Source: Brevundimonas sp. 357
Lineage (GTDB): Bacteria > Pseudomonadota > Alphaproteobacteria > Caulobacterales > Caulobacteraceae
Assembly (NCBI RefSeq): GCF_003938605.1
Contig: NZ_RHWX01000013.1
Coordinates: 54,661-118,660, forward strand
DNA: 64,000 bases
Reading direction: 5' to 3'
The notes beneath the pieces are model-generated. The model saw only the letters and a list, made by a program, of their open reading frames with translations, was not told the origin of the DNA and made no database searches. Shown in pieces: positions 35,609-45,471 of this stretch. Position 1 is the first letter of the stretch. Each line of letters opens with the position of its first letter. The translations under genes were made by a program, and so were the position numbers.

Positions 35609-36195
35609 TCAGCGGCCTCGCCATAGGCGTCCGTCAACAGGCTGCCCGGCGTCAGCAGTGACAGAAGGGCCTTCCTCTGCTCCGGCGACACCTCATGCGT
35701 GCCGAACAGATCGGTCATCCACAGGCCGTCGGCGATCAGTCGCAGCATCAGGGCGTCGTCCCGGCCCATGGCGTCTTCCGGGTCGTCGACCGCCAGGCTG
35801 CGGATCGCCGCGCGCCAGCGTGGGATCAGGCTCGGCTCGATGGCGCAGGCGACGAGGGCCGCGCGGCCGATGCTGAGGTCGCGCTCCGTCGCCGGTTCGT
35901 TGACGATCGTCCTCAGATAGGCCCGCGCGTTGCGGCCATAAGGGTTGGGGTCGCGCGCCGCCTCCGCCAGAACCGTCGTCGTCATCTCGATCGCCAGGTA
36001 GTCGATCACCCCTTCGAGCAAGGCCAGCTTATTGGGGAAGTGGTGCAGCAAGGCGCCCTTGCTGAACGGCAGACGCGCCACGACCGCATCCAGCGTCACC
36101 GCCATCGCCCCTTGGTCGGCGGCGATCTCGATGGCCATTTCTATGATCTGGCGACGGGTGTCTTCGGGCGTGCGGCGGATGGTTTGCGTGTCCAT
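35605..36195 (-). CDS. TetR-family transcriptional repressor of the SMR pump
   Basis: 196 residues. The N-terminal helix-turn-helix is 'TRRQIIEMAIEIAADQGAMAVTLDAVVARLPFSKGALLHHFPNKLALLEGVI' (residues ~12-65), typical TetR. The C-terminal ligand domain belongs to the TetR_C_37-like group, often found beside SMR or other efflux genes. Overlap with the pump gene and a dyad in the upstream region indicate autoregulation. The effector is presumably a pump substrate. Confidence 0.92.
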   Translation of the reverse strand: MDTQTIRRTPEDTRRQIIEMAIEIAADQGAMAVTLDAVVARLPFSKGALLHHFPNKLALLEGVIDYLAIEMTTTVLAEAARDPNPYGRNARAYLRTIVNEPATERDLSIGRAALVACAIEPSLIPRWRAAIRSLAVDDPEDAMGRDDALMLRLIADGLWMTDLFGTHEVSPEQRKALLSLLTPGSLLTDAYGEAAE

Positions 36196-36204
36196 GACGC
36201 TTTA

Positions 36205-36224
36205 CATACCAACTGGACGGTATG
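36205..36224. promoter_or_regulatory. candidate TetR operator
   Basis: CATACC-8 bases-GGTATG forms a perfect 6-bp dyad ten bases upstream of the tetR start, in the 47-bp space before the divergent-side gene. The A/T content and position fit a -10/+1 overlap operator. The half-site resembles TACC/GGTA half-sites seen in other TetR efflux regulators. Confidence 0.55.
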
Positions 36225-36242
36225 CGTCAAGCCAAGACTCGC

Positions 36243-36836
36243 TCAGGCCCGTCTCGCTCTCCGCCGCGCCAGATAGACCCCGACCACCGTCGCCACCGTC
36301 AGGATCATGCCCAGGAAGACGGCGCCCAGCCCCATGAAGACCGTGGAGAACAACTGCCCCATGAACCCTTGTCCCACGGCGATCACCGTCTGCGGCCCGA
36401 CCTGCCCGTCATAGTCGGCCGAAATCCTGTAGGTTCCGGCTCGTTCGACGCGGAACACGTTGATCGCCTCGCCCTGACGCCCGCCCAGTGTGTAGGTGGA
36501 GCTTCCCATGGGCGCGCTCACGGCCACCGGCGCGCCGTCCTCCGCCTCGACGCGGACGGCCAGACCGGGCACTTGATCGACCGCATAGACCCGGCCGTCG
36601 ACGACGCTGCGATATTCCAGAAAGACCGTGTGCCGGCCCGGCTCCAGCCGCAGTTCGCGCGCGCCCGGCACGACGATCTGCTCCAGCCCGTCGTCCAGCT
36701 TCGACAGTTGCGTGAACAGCACTGCGCCCATGGCCGCGAACCCGCAGATCATGGGCAACGCCGCCAAGGCGTACCAGCCCCGGCCCGGTCCCTTCTTCGC
36801 GGCGCGACCGTCTCTTGCCGAGGCGCTCAGATCCAT
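36243..36836 (-). CDS. conserved membrane protein with two helices, unknown function
   Basis: 197 residues from the ATG at 36836 (GGAGGG seven bases before it). A membrane helix at about 20-42 ('WYALAALPMICGFAAMGAVLF'), a periplasmic beta-rich domain of ~110 residues ('GRHTVFLEYRSVVDGRVYAV', 'TYTLGGRQGEAINVFRVERAGTYRISADYDGQ'), and a second helix near the C terminus ('VFLGMILTVATVVGVYL') followed by an Arg-rich end. The central part resembles jelly-roll or Ig-like sensor folds; no named family recognised. It reads away from the ABC-F gene. Confidence 0.8.
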   Translation of the reverse strand: MDLSASARDGRAAKKGPGRGWYALAALPMICGFAAMGAVLFTQLSKLDDGLEQIVVPGARELRLEPGRHTVFLEYRSVVDGRVYAVDQVPGLAVRVEAEDGAPVAVSAPMGSSTYTLGGRQGEAINVFRVERAGTYRISADYDGQVGPQTVIAVGQGFMGQLFSTVFMGLGAVFLGMILTVATVVGVYLARRRARRA

Positions 36837-36933
36837 TCCACCCTCCGTCGTCAACGCCCGCGACTACAGCCCGCCGCCAGGGAAGCGTCAACGCCGATGG
36901 CCGAAGCGACGGTCAGTCGCTATATGCGCCCCC

Positions 36934-38751
<1,818 letters not shown>

Positions 38752-38937
38752 CGAACACGCGCGCCTCGCCGCATATTCTTCGTCAAACCCCTCCGCATCC
38801 GGCCAACCCTTCCGCAACGAGCGCGGAAGCCACGGTTTACATTCGGCCCCGCTTGTCGCCTCATTCCAAGCTGGGCGGCGCTGTTCGCGCGCCCGGCTCT
38901 CGAGGGGGAGCCGCGTAAACCAACTGGGGGTTTATCC

Positions 38938-40482
38938 ATGAAGAGACTGCTTGTCGTCGCCGCTTCGGCGCTGGCCCTGGCCGGGCCGGCCATGGCGCAA
39001 AGCGGAGGCCAGAGCGGGCCTCAGGGCGCGCCGCGCGTCGATGTCGCCGCCGCGAACCGCACCGAAGCCGCCATCCCGCCGCCCGTCATGTCCGAGACCC
39101 GCCACACCGGCGTCTTCGGCGGCCAGCGCATCGCCTACCGCGCCATCGCCGGCGAGACCTATCTGAAGGACAAGGAAGGCAAGCCGCTCGCGGCCATGGT
39201 CTCCTACAGCTACATCAAGGAAGGTCCGACGGACCCGAACCGCCCCGTGACCTTCCTGTGGAACGGCGGCCCTGGCTCCGGCTCCCTGTGGCTGCACATG
39301 GGCGCCTTCGGGCCCAAGCGCGTGGTCGTGCCGTCGGACGCCCGCGACGACGGCGCCGCGCCCTTCCCCATCATCGACAACGTCGACTCCCTGCTGGACG
39401 TCACCGACATCGTCTTCATCGACCCGATCGGCACCGGCTTCAGCCGCGCCCTGGGCAAGACCGACCCGGCCGACTACTGGGGCGTGACCAAGGACGCCAA
39501 GTCGATCGCCGAGTTCATCCGCCTGTGGCTGAACGAGCACGGCCGCTGGAACGCGCCGAAATTCATCGGCGGCGAGAGCTACGGCACCACCCGTTCGGCG
39601 GCGGTGATCAACGAGTTGGAAGGCAGTTACACCGACGTATCGATCAACGGCATCCTGCTGATCTCGTCGATCCTCGACTTCAGCCTGGCCGCCGACGCTC
39701 AGGGCAATGAGCTGGGCTTCGTCACCACCCTGCCCTCGATGGCGGCCGCCGCCTGGTACCACGACAAGGTGCCGAACAAGCCCGCCACGGTCGAGGAATT
39801 CGTCGCCGAGGCCCGCGCCTGGGCCATCGGCCCCTACGCCTCGGCCCTGCTGAAGGGCAACGCCCTGCCCGCCGACGAACGGGCGACGATCCTACAGCAG
39901 CTGTCGCGCTACACCGGCATCTCCCAGACCTATCTGAGCAACGCCAACCTGCGCCTGTCGCCCGGCCGCTTCTACAAGGAGCTGCTGCGGGATCGCGGCC
40001 TGACCATCGGCCGTCTGGACGCCCGCTACACCGGCGTCGACTACGACAACGCAGGCGATCGCCCGGACAACGACCCCAGCTTCTACGGCATCGACGGCGC
40101 CTATACCGCCGCCATGAACGCCTGGTCGCGCGAAGGCCTGAAGTATTCGCCCGACGTGGTCTATTCCTCGATCGGCGGCACCCGGAACTGGGACTGGAAC
40201 CTGCCGACCGCCGGACGCGGCGGGGCGGAATATCTGAACGTGGCTCCCTACATCGGCCGCGCCCTGCGTGAGAACAGCGGCCTGCGCGTCTGGGTGGGTC
40301 AGGGCTACTACGACTTCGCCACGCCCTTCTTCGGCGCCGAATACTCGCTGAACCGTCCGGGCTTCCCGACCGACGGCCGCATCGAGTGGCACTACTACCA
40401 CTCGGGCCACATGATGTACGTGCGCGAGGACGACCTGAAGAAGTTGTCGACCGACATCCGCACATTCATCCGCAATCGCTGA
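38938..40482 (+). CDS. exported serine carboxypeptidase, peptidase family S10
   Basis: 514 residues with a Sec signal peptide cut after AMA (residue 20). The family signature 'VTFLWNGGPGSGSLWLHMGAFGPKRV' is followed by the catalytic Ser214 in GESYG, Asp in 'GQGYYDFATPF' and His in 'YYHSGHMMYVRED'. Bacterial S10 enzymes remove C-terminal residues in the periplasm, often in proline-specific nutrition. GGGGG six bases before the ATG is the ribosome site. 186 bases upstream contain no gene. Confidence 0.95.
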   Translation: MKRLLVVAASALALAGPAMAQSGGQSGPQGAPRVDVAAANRTEAAIPPPVMSETRHTGVFGGQRIAYRAIAGETYLKDKEGKPLAAMVSYSYIKEGPTDPNRPVTFLWNGGPGSGSLWLHMGAFGPKRVVVPSDARDDGAAPFPIIDNVDSLLDVTDIVFIDPIGTGFSRALGKTDPADYWGVTKDAKSIAEFIRLWLNEHGRWNAPKFIGGESYGTTRSAAVINELEGSYTDVSINGILLISSILDFSLAADAQGNELGFVTTLPSMAAAAWYHDKVPNKPATVEEFVAEARAWAIGPYASALLKGNALPADERATILQQLSRYTGISQTYLSNANLRLSPGRFYKELLRDRGLTIGRLDARYTGVDYDNAGDRPDNDPSFYGIDGAYTAAMNAWSREGLKYSPDVVYSSIGGTRNWDWNLPTAGRGGAEYLNVAPYIGRALRENSGLRVWVGQGYYDFATPFFGAEYSLNRPGFPTDGRIEWHYYHSGHMMYVREDDLKKLSTDIRTFIRNR

Positions 40483-41151
40483 TGATCCGCCGCCATCCGC
40501 TCCTGCGAGCGGGTGGCGGTCGCTTTCCTGTGGACAACGCAAGACGCTGATCCGCTTCCGCGAATTTCTTCCGCCCACAGATATCCACAAACTTGCCCAC
40601 CGCGTCCGGGTCGATTTCGCACAGACGCTCCGGTTTGGGCGCTTGCCCAATAACGGATTTCGCGGGAACGTCAACAGGCCGAGGGACACGGCGGCGCGGA
40701 AATCCGGGGAGACCCGGAGATCAAGCGGACCGGTCCGGCTCTCTGACCCAGGGTTCCAAGCCTCTTCGGAGGACGCGGAAACACCGAAGCAGGGCCCAGG
40801 CTCCCGATCCTTTAGCGCCTCGGCGCCGGGATCACGGAGAACCAGGCCGGGATCGACGGACGGCGCGAGGTTCGCCTTGCGGAACGCCGAAGACCAGGGG
40901 CCGATGGAACGACAGTCGAACGACGCCGGGTCCGCCCGCCGACGCTAAAGACCGACTTCCGACCCGATAGCGGCCAAGTCCAACCCGGACTTGGCGAGGG
41001 GACGCGATCCGCGATCCGACCGGCGACGGTCTGGCTCAAAGGGTTACGTCCCCTCGCTCAATTCCGGCGCATGATTTCCGGGCTGAAATCCCGCCCGGCG
41101 ACGCCTCGCCGCCTTTCCAAGCGCGGCCCGCCCCCCTACACCCTAGACGTG
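40483..41151. other. gene-free 0.67-kb stretch with several perfect hairpins; possible structured RNA
   Basis: No convincing coding frame: the open frames have Arg/Pro/Gly-rich, low-complexity products. By eye it holds many short perfect stems: TCCGGG-GAGA-CCCGGA (near 40705, GNRA-type loop), CCTC-TTCG-GAGG (near 40756, UUCG loop), CCAAGTCC/GGACTTGG at 40974-40981/40987-40994, and an 11-bp stem GCGAGGGGACG/CGTCCCCTCGC pairing 40994-41004 with 41047-41057. UUCG and GNRA loops are typical of folded RNA. It does not match RNase P, tmRNA, 6S or a TPP riboswitch as far as I can tell. TTGTCCACA-like boxes at 40529-40537 and ATATCCACA at 40581-40589 resemble DnaA boxes but are only two. Confidence 0.45.
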
Positions 41152-42180
41152 ATGACTCGCGCCCGCCTGCACCGACGCGGCCTGATGGCCGGCGCCCTCG
41201 GCCTGACCGCCCTGGGCGTCCTGTCCGCGTGCGGCCGACGCCCGGCCCAAACCGACGAATCCGGCCGGGTGCGCCTGCGGGTGGCGGCGGGCGGCCCGAC
41301 GGGCGCGCTTCACGGCGGCTTCTACCAGGCCGTCGCGACCGGGGCCTATGAACGGCGCGGCCTCAACGTCGAGATTCTGGCCGGGCCGTCGGGCGCCGAC
41401 ATCCCCGCCCTGCTGGCCGCCAGCGCGGTCGAACTGGCCGTCGGCCGCGACAGCTTCCTGCCCCTGCGGCTGATCGCCGACCGGGCGCCGGTCAAAGCCG
41501 TGGCCGCCTTCCTGCAGAAAGATCCCGTCGTCCTGCTGGCTCACCCCGGCCAGGAGCTGGAGGATCTGACCGTCCTGCGCGGCCGCCGCATCCTGATGGA
41601 GCCGGGCGACCAGACCGGCTTCTGGACCTGGCTGCGCGCCCGCTTCGACCTGACGCCCGACCAGGCGCAGACCGGCGCCCCCGAGGACAATCTGAAGACC
41701 TTCCGCGAGGATCGCCAAAGCGTGCTGATCGCCCGCCTGACCGACGGCGCGCCCAGCCTGATTGCGCGCGAGGTCGGCTTCCAGCCCCTGGTCCTGACCC
41801 CGGCCGAGGACGGTTATCCCTCCTATTCCGGCCTGGTGCTGGCGCCCAACGCCTTCGCCCGCGACAACGCCCAGGCCCTGCGCGACTTCATCGCCGCCTC
41901 GGTCGAGGGCTGGCGCGACTATGTCCACGGCGACGGGGCCAAGGGCGACGCCCTGATCCGCCGCGCCCATCCTGACCTGCCCCAGCGCGTGCTCGACGCC
42001 GCCCGCGCCTCTCTGCGCGCCCAGGCCATGGTCGACGGCGGCGATGCGGCCCTCTACGGCCTGGGGGCCATGACCCCCGAACGCTGGCAGGCCTTCGCCG
42101 AGCAGACCCAGGACGCCTATTCCGTCGTCCCCGACTGGCGCGAGGCCTTCACCAGCCAGTATCTGCCCTCGCGCGGCTAA
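41152..42180 (+). CDS. NMT1/THI5-like substrate-binding lipoprotein (orphan)
   Basis: 342 residues. Signal peptide with twin Arg and lipobox LSAC ('RRGLMAGALGLTALGVLSAC'), then a type 2 periplasmic-binding fold: 'TGALHGGFYQAVATGAYERRGLNVEILAGPSGADIPALLAASAVELAVG' is the NMT1/SsuA/ThiY signature. Such proteins bind thiamine precursors, sulfonates, taurine or similar for ABC uptake. No permease or ATPase gene is next to it, so the transporter must be elsewhere or the protein has a different role. ATG at 41152 selected; an earlier start at 41071 adds 27 basic residues before the signal. Confidence 0.85.
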   Translation: MTRARLHRRGLMAGALGLTALGVLSACGRRPAQTDESGRVRLRVAAGGPTGALHGGFYQAVATGAYERRGLNVEILAGPSGADIPALLAASAVELAVGRDSFLPLRLIADRAPVKAVAAFLQKDPVVLLAHPGQELEDLTVLRGRRILMEPGDQTGFWTWLRARFDLTPDQAQTGAPEDNLKTFREDRQSVLIARLTDGAPSLIAREVGFQPLVLTPAEDGYPSYSGLVLAPNAFARDNAQALRDFIAASVEGWRDYVHGDGAKGDALIRRAHPDLPQRVLDAARASLRAQAMVDGGDAALYGLGAMTPERWQAFAEQTQDAYSVVPDWREAFTSQYLPSRG

Positions 42181-42260
42181 GACCGCCCGGCGTTAGGCGA
42201 GGATTAAGCCGCGCCGCCTAGGGTGTCCGGCTGAACGTCTTCACCTTGCACGAGGCGCCG

Positions 42261-43685
42261 GTGCCGCGCATCCTGACCATAGCCGCTCTTCTGCCCGCGC
42301 TCGGCGCCTCGACGGCCGCCCTGGCCCAGGCCGCGCCGTGGGCCCCGCCGCAGGCTCAGGCGCCCTATCCGCCCGCCGCCTATGATCGCCAGCTGTCCTG
42401 GCCGGGCCGCGCCCAGGTCCATCCGTCCAGCCATACGACCCCCGCCTATCCGGCCGCGCCCGCCGACGGCTTCGCCCCGCCGCAGGAAGCAGCCTACTTC
42501 GCGGCGCCCGCCGCCCAGACCGCCGCCCAGACCGTCGCCCGCCCGGCCGTCATCCCCCACGGAGGCTATCCCTGGCGCGCCGGCGCGCCGGGCTACAACC
42601 GCCAGCTGACGCCTGCCCAAGCCTGGGGCGCGCCGTCGCCGATCCCGGCCCCGCCGTCTTCGGCCAACGCCCTGACGCCCGCGCCCGACTTCCGTCCCGT
42701 GACCAACCATACCGACGCGGCCTGGGGCCCCTACGTCTCGCCCCCGGCCCAGCAGCCCGCGCCGACCTACACGCCGCCGGCGCCGTATCAGCCGACCTAC
42801 CAGCCTGCGCCCTGGACGCGTCAGCCTCTCTCGGTCCCGCCCCAGCCCGTCGCGCCGCCGCCTTCGAGCGAGGCCCCCGCGCCCTACGTCCCCGAGCGCC
42901 AGCCCCAGCCCCAGCCGATAGAGCGCGCCCCGGCGCCCAGCCACGTTCCCTGGACGCGCGCCCAGCCCCAGCCGCAACCCGCGCCCCCGCCGCCCGTCCA
43001 GCGCACGCCGCCGCCCGAACCGGCGCCGATGCCTATGCCCGAGCCTGTGCGGCCGATGCCGACGCCGCCTGCGCCAGCCCAGCCCATCCCGGTCCAGCCC
43101 GCCCCGCGCGCCGTCGCGCCCGCGCCCCGACCGGCCCCGCAACCCGCCCCTGAGCCGGTCCGCCAGCCCGCGCCTGTCGCCGAGCGCATTCCTGAGCACA
43201 TCCCCGCGCCGCCCGTTCAACCTCCGGCCCCGCCGCCCGCCCAGCCTGCGCCGCAGCCGACGCCTGCGCCCGCCCCGGCTCCGGCCGACCCGGCCTTCGA
43301 CCCGATGGCCCCCCGCCGCGACGCGCCGATCTTCCAGTTGCAGCGCAACACGCCCCCGCCGCCTGCTGCGACGCCCGCCCCCGCTCCGGCTCAAGGTCAG
43401 GCGCCTGCAGCCCCAACGCCCCAACCTGCGCCTCAGCCCGTGTCGAACGGCGCCCCGGCCCAGCAAGGCAGCGCCCGCTACTATTCCGTCCACCGTCAGG
43501 CGGGCCGCCAGCCGGACGCCACGCCCCTGCCCGCGCCCAACTATCTGGACGCCCTGCCGGTCGAGCTGACTGAAACGCCGTCCTCCGACGACCTGGCCCA
43601 GCCGCCCGAGCCGCCCGCCGTCATGCGCGACGCCCAGGGCCGCCTGCGCGCCGCCCCGCTGGCCGATGACCCGATGCTGCCATGA
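42261..43685 (+). CDS. exported proline/alanine-rich low-complexity protein
   Basis: About 474 residues from a GTG at 42261 (GAGG five bases upstream); a TTG at 42246 is possible. An N-terminal signal-like segment 'ILTIAALLPALGASTAALAQA' is followed by ~400 residues dominated by Pro, Ala, Gln, Tyr and Thr (long PAPAPAP, PQPQP and APPP stretches). Such extended polyproline regions usually span periplasm or surface, or act as flexible tethers. It ends with an acidic, less repetitive tail and overlaps the DUF2336 gene by four bases, so the two are translationally coupled. Confidence 0.7.
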   Translation: MPRILTIAALLPALGASTAALAQAAPWAPPQAQAPYPPAAYDRQLSWPGRAQVHPSSHTTPAYPAAPADGFAPPQEAAYFAAPAAQTAAQTVARPAVIPHGGYPWRAGAPGYNRQLTPAQAWGAPSPIPAPPSSANALTPAPDFRPVTNHTDAAWGPYVSPPAQQPAPTYTPPAPYQPTYQPAPWTRQPLSVPPQPVAPPPSSEAPAPYVPERQPQPQPIERAPAPSHVPWTRAQPQPQPAPPPPVQRTPPPEPAPMPMPEPVRPMPTPPAPAQPIPVQPAPRAVAPAPRPAPQPAPEPVRQPAPVAERIPEHIPAPPVQPPAPPPAQPAPQPTPAPAPAPADPAFDPMAPRRDAPIFQLQRNTPPPPAATPAPAPAQGQAPAAPTPQPAPQPVSNGAPAQQGSARYYSVHRQAGRQPDATPLPAPNYLDALPVELTETPSSDDLAQPPEPPAVMRDAQGRLRAAPLADDPMLP

Positions 43686-44800
43686 GCGACGGCGCCCCCC
43701 TGCCTCCCCCGGCCGAGACCGGCTCGCGCCTGCCCGACCTGATCGCCCTGGCGCAGGAGGCGTCCAGCCCCAAGCGGCGCGCCCTGCTGCGTGAGCTGAC
43801 CGACTGCTTCTTCGGCGCAGCCCAGCGCACGGAGGCCGAGACCGCCCTCTACGGCGCCGTCCTATCCGATCTGACCGACGCCATGGAGACGGCCGTGCGC
43901 GCCGAACTGGCCGAACGGTTCGCCCAGTCGCCGGACGCTCCGCATCAGCTGATCCGCCGCCTGGCCAATGACGAGGCCGAGACCGTCGCCGCCCCCGTCC
44001 TCAGCGCCTCGCCGGTGCTGACCGAGGCCGATCTGATCGGCGTGGTGCGTTCGCGCAGCCAGGGCCACCTGCGCGCCGTCAGCCGCCGCGCCGCCGTGTC
44101 CGAGGCCGTGTCCGACGCCATCGTCGAGCGCGGCGACGACGAGACCCTGGGCGTGCTGCTGGGCAACGAAGGCGCCGCCCTGTCGCGCGCCGCGACCGAA
44201 ACCGCCGTCGAGCGCGCCCGCGCCAACCCGGCCCTGCACGCCGTCACGGTCGAGCGCGCCAGCCTGCCGCCCGACCTGCTGAACGACATGTATTTCGCGG
44301 TCGAGGCCCGCCTGCGTCAGCGCATCCTGGAGCAGAACGCGCGTCTGGACCCGGCCCTGCTGGAAAGCGCCCTGGCCGCCGGCCGAACCCGCGTGGCGGC
44401 CGAAGACGGCGCCCTGCCCGCCGACTACGCCGAGAGCCTGGCCTATGTCGAGGAACTGCGCGCCGCCAACCAGCTGACGCCCCAGGTGCTGGCCCGCTTC
44501 CTGCGCTCGGGCGGCCAGACCGCCTTCCTGATCGCCCTGTCGCAACTGGCCGACGTCGACTTCCACACCGCCCGCCAGATCATCGAGCGGCGCGAGCTGG
44601 ACGCCCTGGCCGTGATCTGCAAGGCGGCGGACCTGGATCGCGCCCTGTTCCTGACCTACGCCGTGGTGCTGCTGAACACCGACGACAACGCCATGGGCAA
44701 GGCCCGCGCCTACGCCGGGATGTACAACGAGCTGACGCGCGAGGCGGCCCTGCGGACCCTGCGCTTCTGGCGCGCCCGCAAGGCCATGCAGGCGGCCTGA
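43682..44800 (+). CDS. DUF2336 protein, copy 1
   Basis: 372 residues, soluble, helical with HEAT-like repeats ('RALLRELTDCFF', 'DAPHQLIRRLANDEAETVAAPVLSASPVLTEADLIGVVRSRSQGHLRAVSRR'). This is the DUF2336 family of alphaproteobacteria, function unknown, often linked to regulators. The C-terminal 'NEQLTPQVLARFLRSGGQTAFLIALSQLADVD'-like block is conserved (here beginning 'ANQLTPQVLARFLRSG'). It overlaps the proline-rich gene and is followed by a strong terminator and the convergent mucR. A second family member lies at 45472-46686. Confidence 0.88.
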   Translation: MSDGAPLPPPAETGSRLPDLIALAQEASSPKRRALLRELTDCFFGAAQRTEAETALYGAVLSDLTDAMETAVRAELAERFAQSPDAPHQLIRRLANDEAETVAAPVLSASPVLTEADLIGVVRSRSQGHLRAVSRRAAVSEAVSDAIVERGDDETLGVLLGNEGAALSRAATETAVERARANPALHAVTVERASLPPDLLNDMYFAVEARLRQRILEQNARLDPALLESALAAGRTRVAAEDGALPADYAESLAYVEELRAANQLTPQVLARFLRSGGQTAFLIALSQLADVDFHTARQIIERRELDALAVICKAADLDRALFLTYAVVLLNTDDNAMGKARAYAGMYNELTREAALRTLRFWRARKAMQAA

Positions 44801-44830
44801 CGGCTTTCGCAGCAGCATTCGGACAGCAAA

Positions 44831-44869
44831 ACGCCCGCCTTTCGCTGGAAAGGCGGGCGTCAGTTTTTT
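44831..44869 (+). terminator. intrinsic terminator between DUF2336 and mucR (convergent)
   Basis: ACGCCCGCCTTTC and its perfect complement form a 13-bp stem with a GCTG loop, followed by CAGTTTTTT. With AAA on the other side it may serve both converging genes. Confidence 0.92.
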
Positions 44870-44884
44870 AGTCGCGCTGGCGTA

Positions 44885-45307
44885 TTACTTGCGCGTCGCG
44901 CGAGCCGGCTTACGGCCGCCCTGACCTAGGCCCATCTGCTTGGCCAAATCCGAACGCGCCTTGGCGTAGTTCGGAGCGACCATCGGATAGTCTTTCGGCA
45001 GACCCCACTTGGCGCGGTATTCCTCGGGGCTCATGTTGTATTTCGTGCGCAGGTGACGCTTAAGCGACTTGAACTTGCGACCATCTTCCAGACAGATCAG
45101 GAAGTCTGGCGTAATCGACTTGCGGACCGGAACGGCCGGTTCTTGCGGTTCAGGCTCGGCTTCCGCCGGCGCGACGGAAACGCCTGACAGCGCAGCGTGG
45201 ATCTGAGCGATCAGACCCGGCACGGCGTCAGCCGATACGGTGTTGTTGCTGACATAAGCCGACACGATGTCCGCCGTCATCTCAAGCAGTTCGGGTTTTT
45301 CTTCCAT
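44885..45307 (-). CDS. mucR: MucR/Ros-family zinc-finger-type regulator
   Basis: 140 residues. The C-terminal Ros/MucR domain is '[61 protein letters not shown]'. As in Caulobacter and Brucella MucR, the first zinc pair is reduced to one Cys (Cys-Leu-Glu-Asp). MucR proteins bind A/T-rich sites and act as nucleoid-like silencers; in Caulobacter they help SciP repress cell-cycle-controlled genes. An A/T-rich region of about 160 bases upstream is a likely self-regulated promoter. It faces the upstream DUF2336 gene through a terminator. Confidence 0.92.
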   Translation of the reverse strand: MEEKPELLEMTADIVSAYVSNNTVSADAVPGLIAQIHAALSGVSVAPAEAEPEPQEPAVPVRKSITPDFLICLEDGRKFKSLKRHLRTKYNMSPEEYRAKWGLPKDYPMVAPNYAKARSDLAKQMGLGQGGRKPARATRK

Positions 45308-45471
45308 CCGGATCAGCCTCTTGAAGCCCCAAATTCAATCGACTGATCTGAAACGATCTGCCGCTAACAGGTTCCATACGTATGTTCGATGTCGAAAGCA
45401 ATGCAGCAACAATTTATCGCTTGATACGCGAGTTCAACTGCCCTGATCAGTAGTTACAACAACGTCGGTTT
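45308..45471 (-). promoter_or_regulatory. A/T-rich mucR upstream region
   Basis: The 164 bases are clearly lower in G+C than flanking genes, with ATACGTATG at 45377-45385 (palindromic core TACGTA) and T-rich tracts. MucR-type regulators bind such A/T-rich stretches, often at their own promoter. Exact promoter elements cannot be fixed by eye. Confidence 0.5.

Noticed and set aside
40529..40589. Two DnaA-box-like nonamers suggesting an origin
   Set aside because: Only two imperfect boxes, no A/T-rich unwinding region, no dnaA, hemE or parAB genes nearby.
40593..40970. Short plus-strand frames in the gene-free region
   Set aside because: Arg/Pro/Gly/Ser-rich with no hydrophobic core; more consistent with non-coding DNA.
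41071..41151. TPP riboswitch before the THI5-like gene
   Set aside because: The conserved thi-box segments (CUGAGA and ACCUGAUC-type motifs) are not present.
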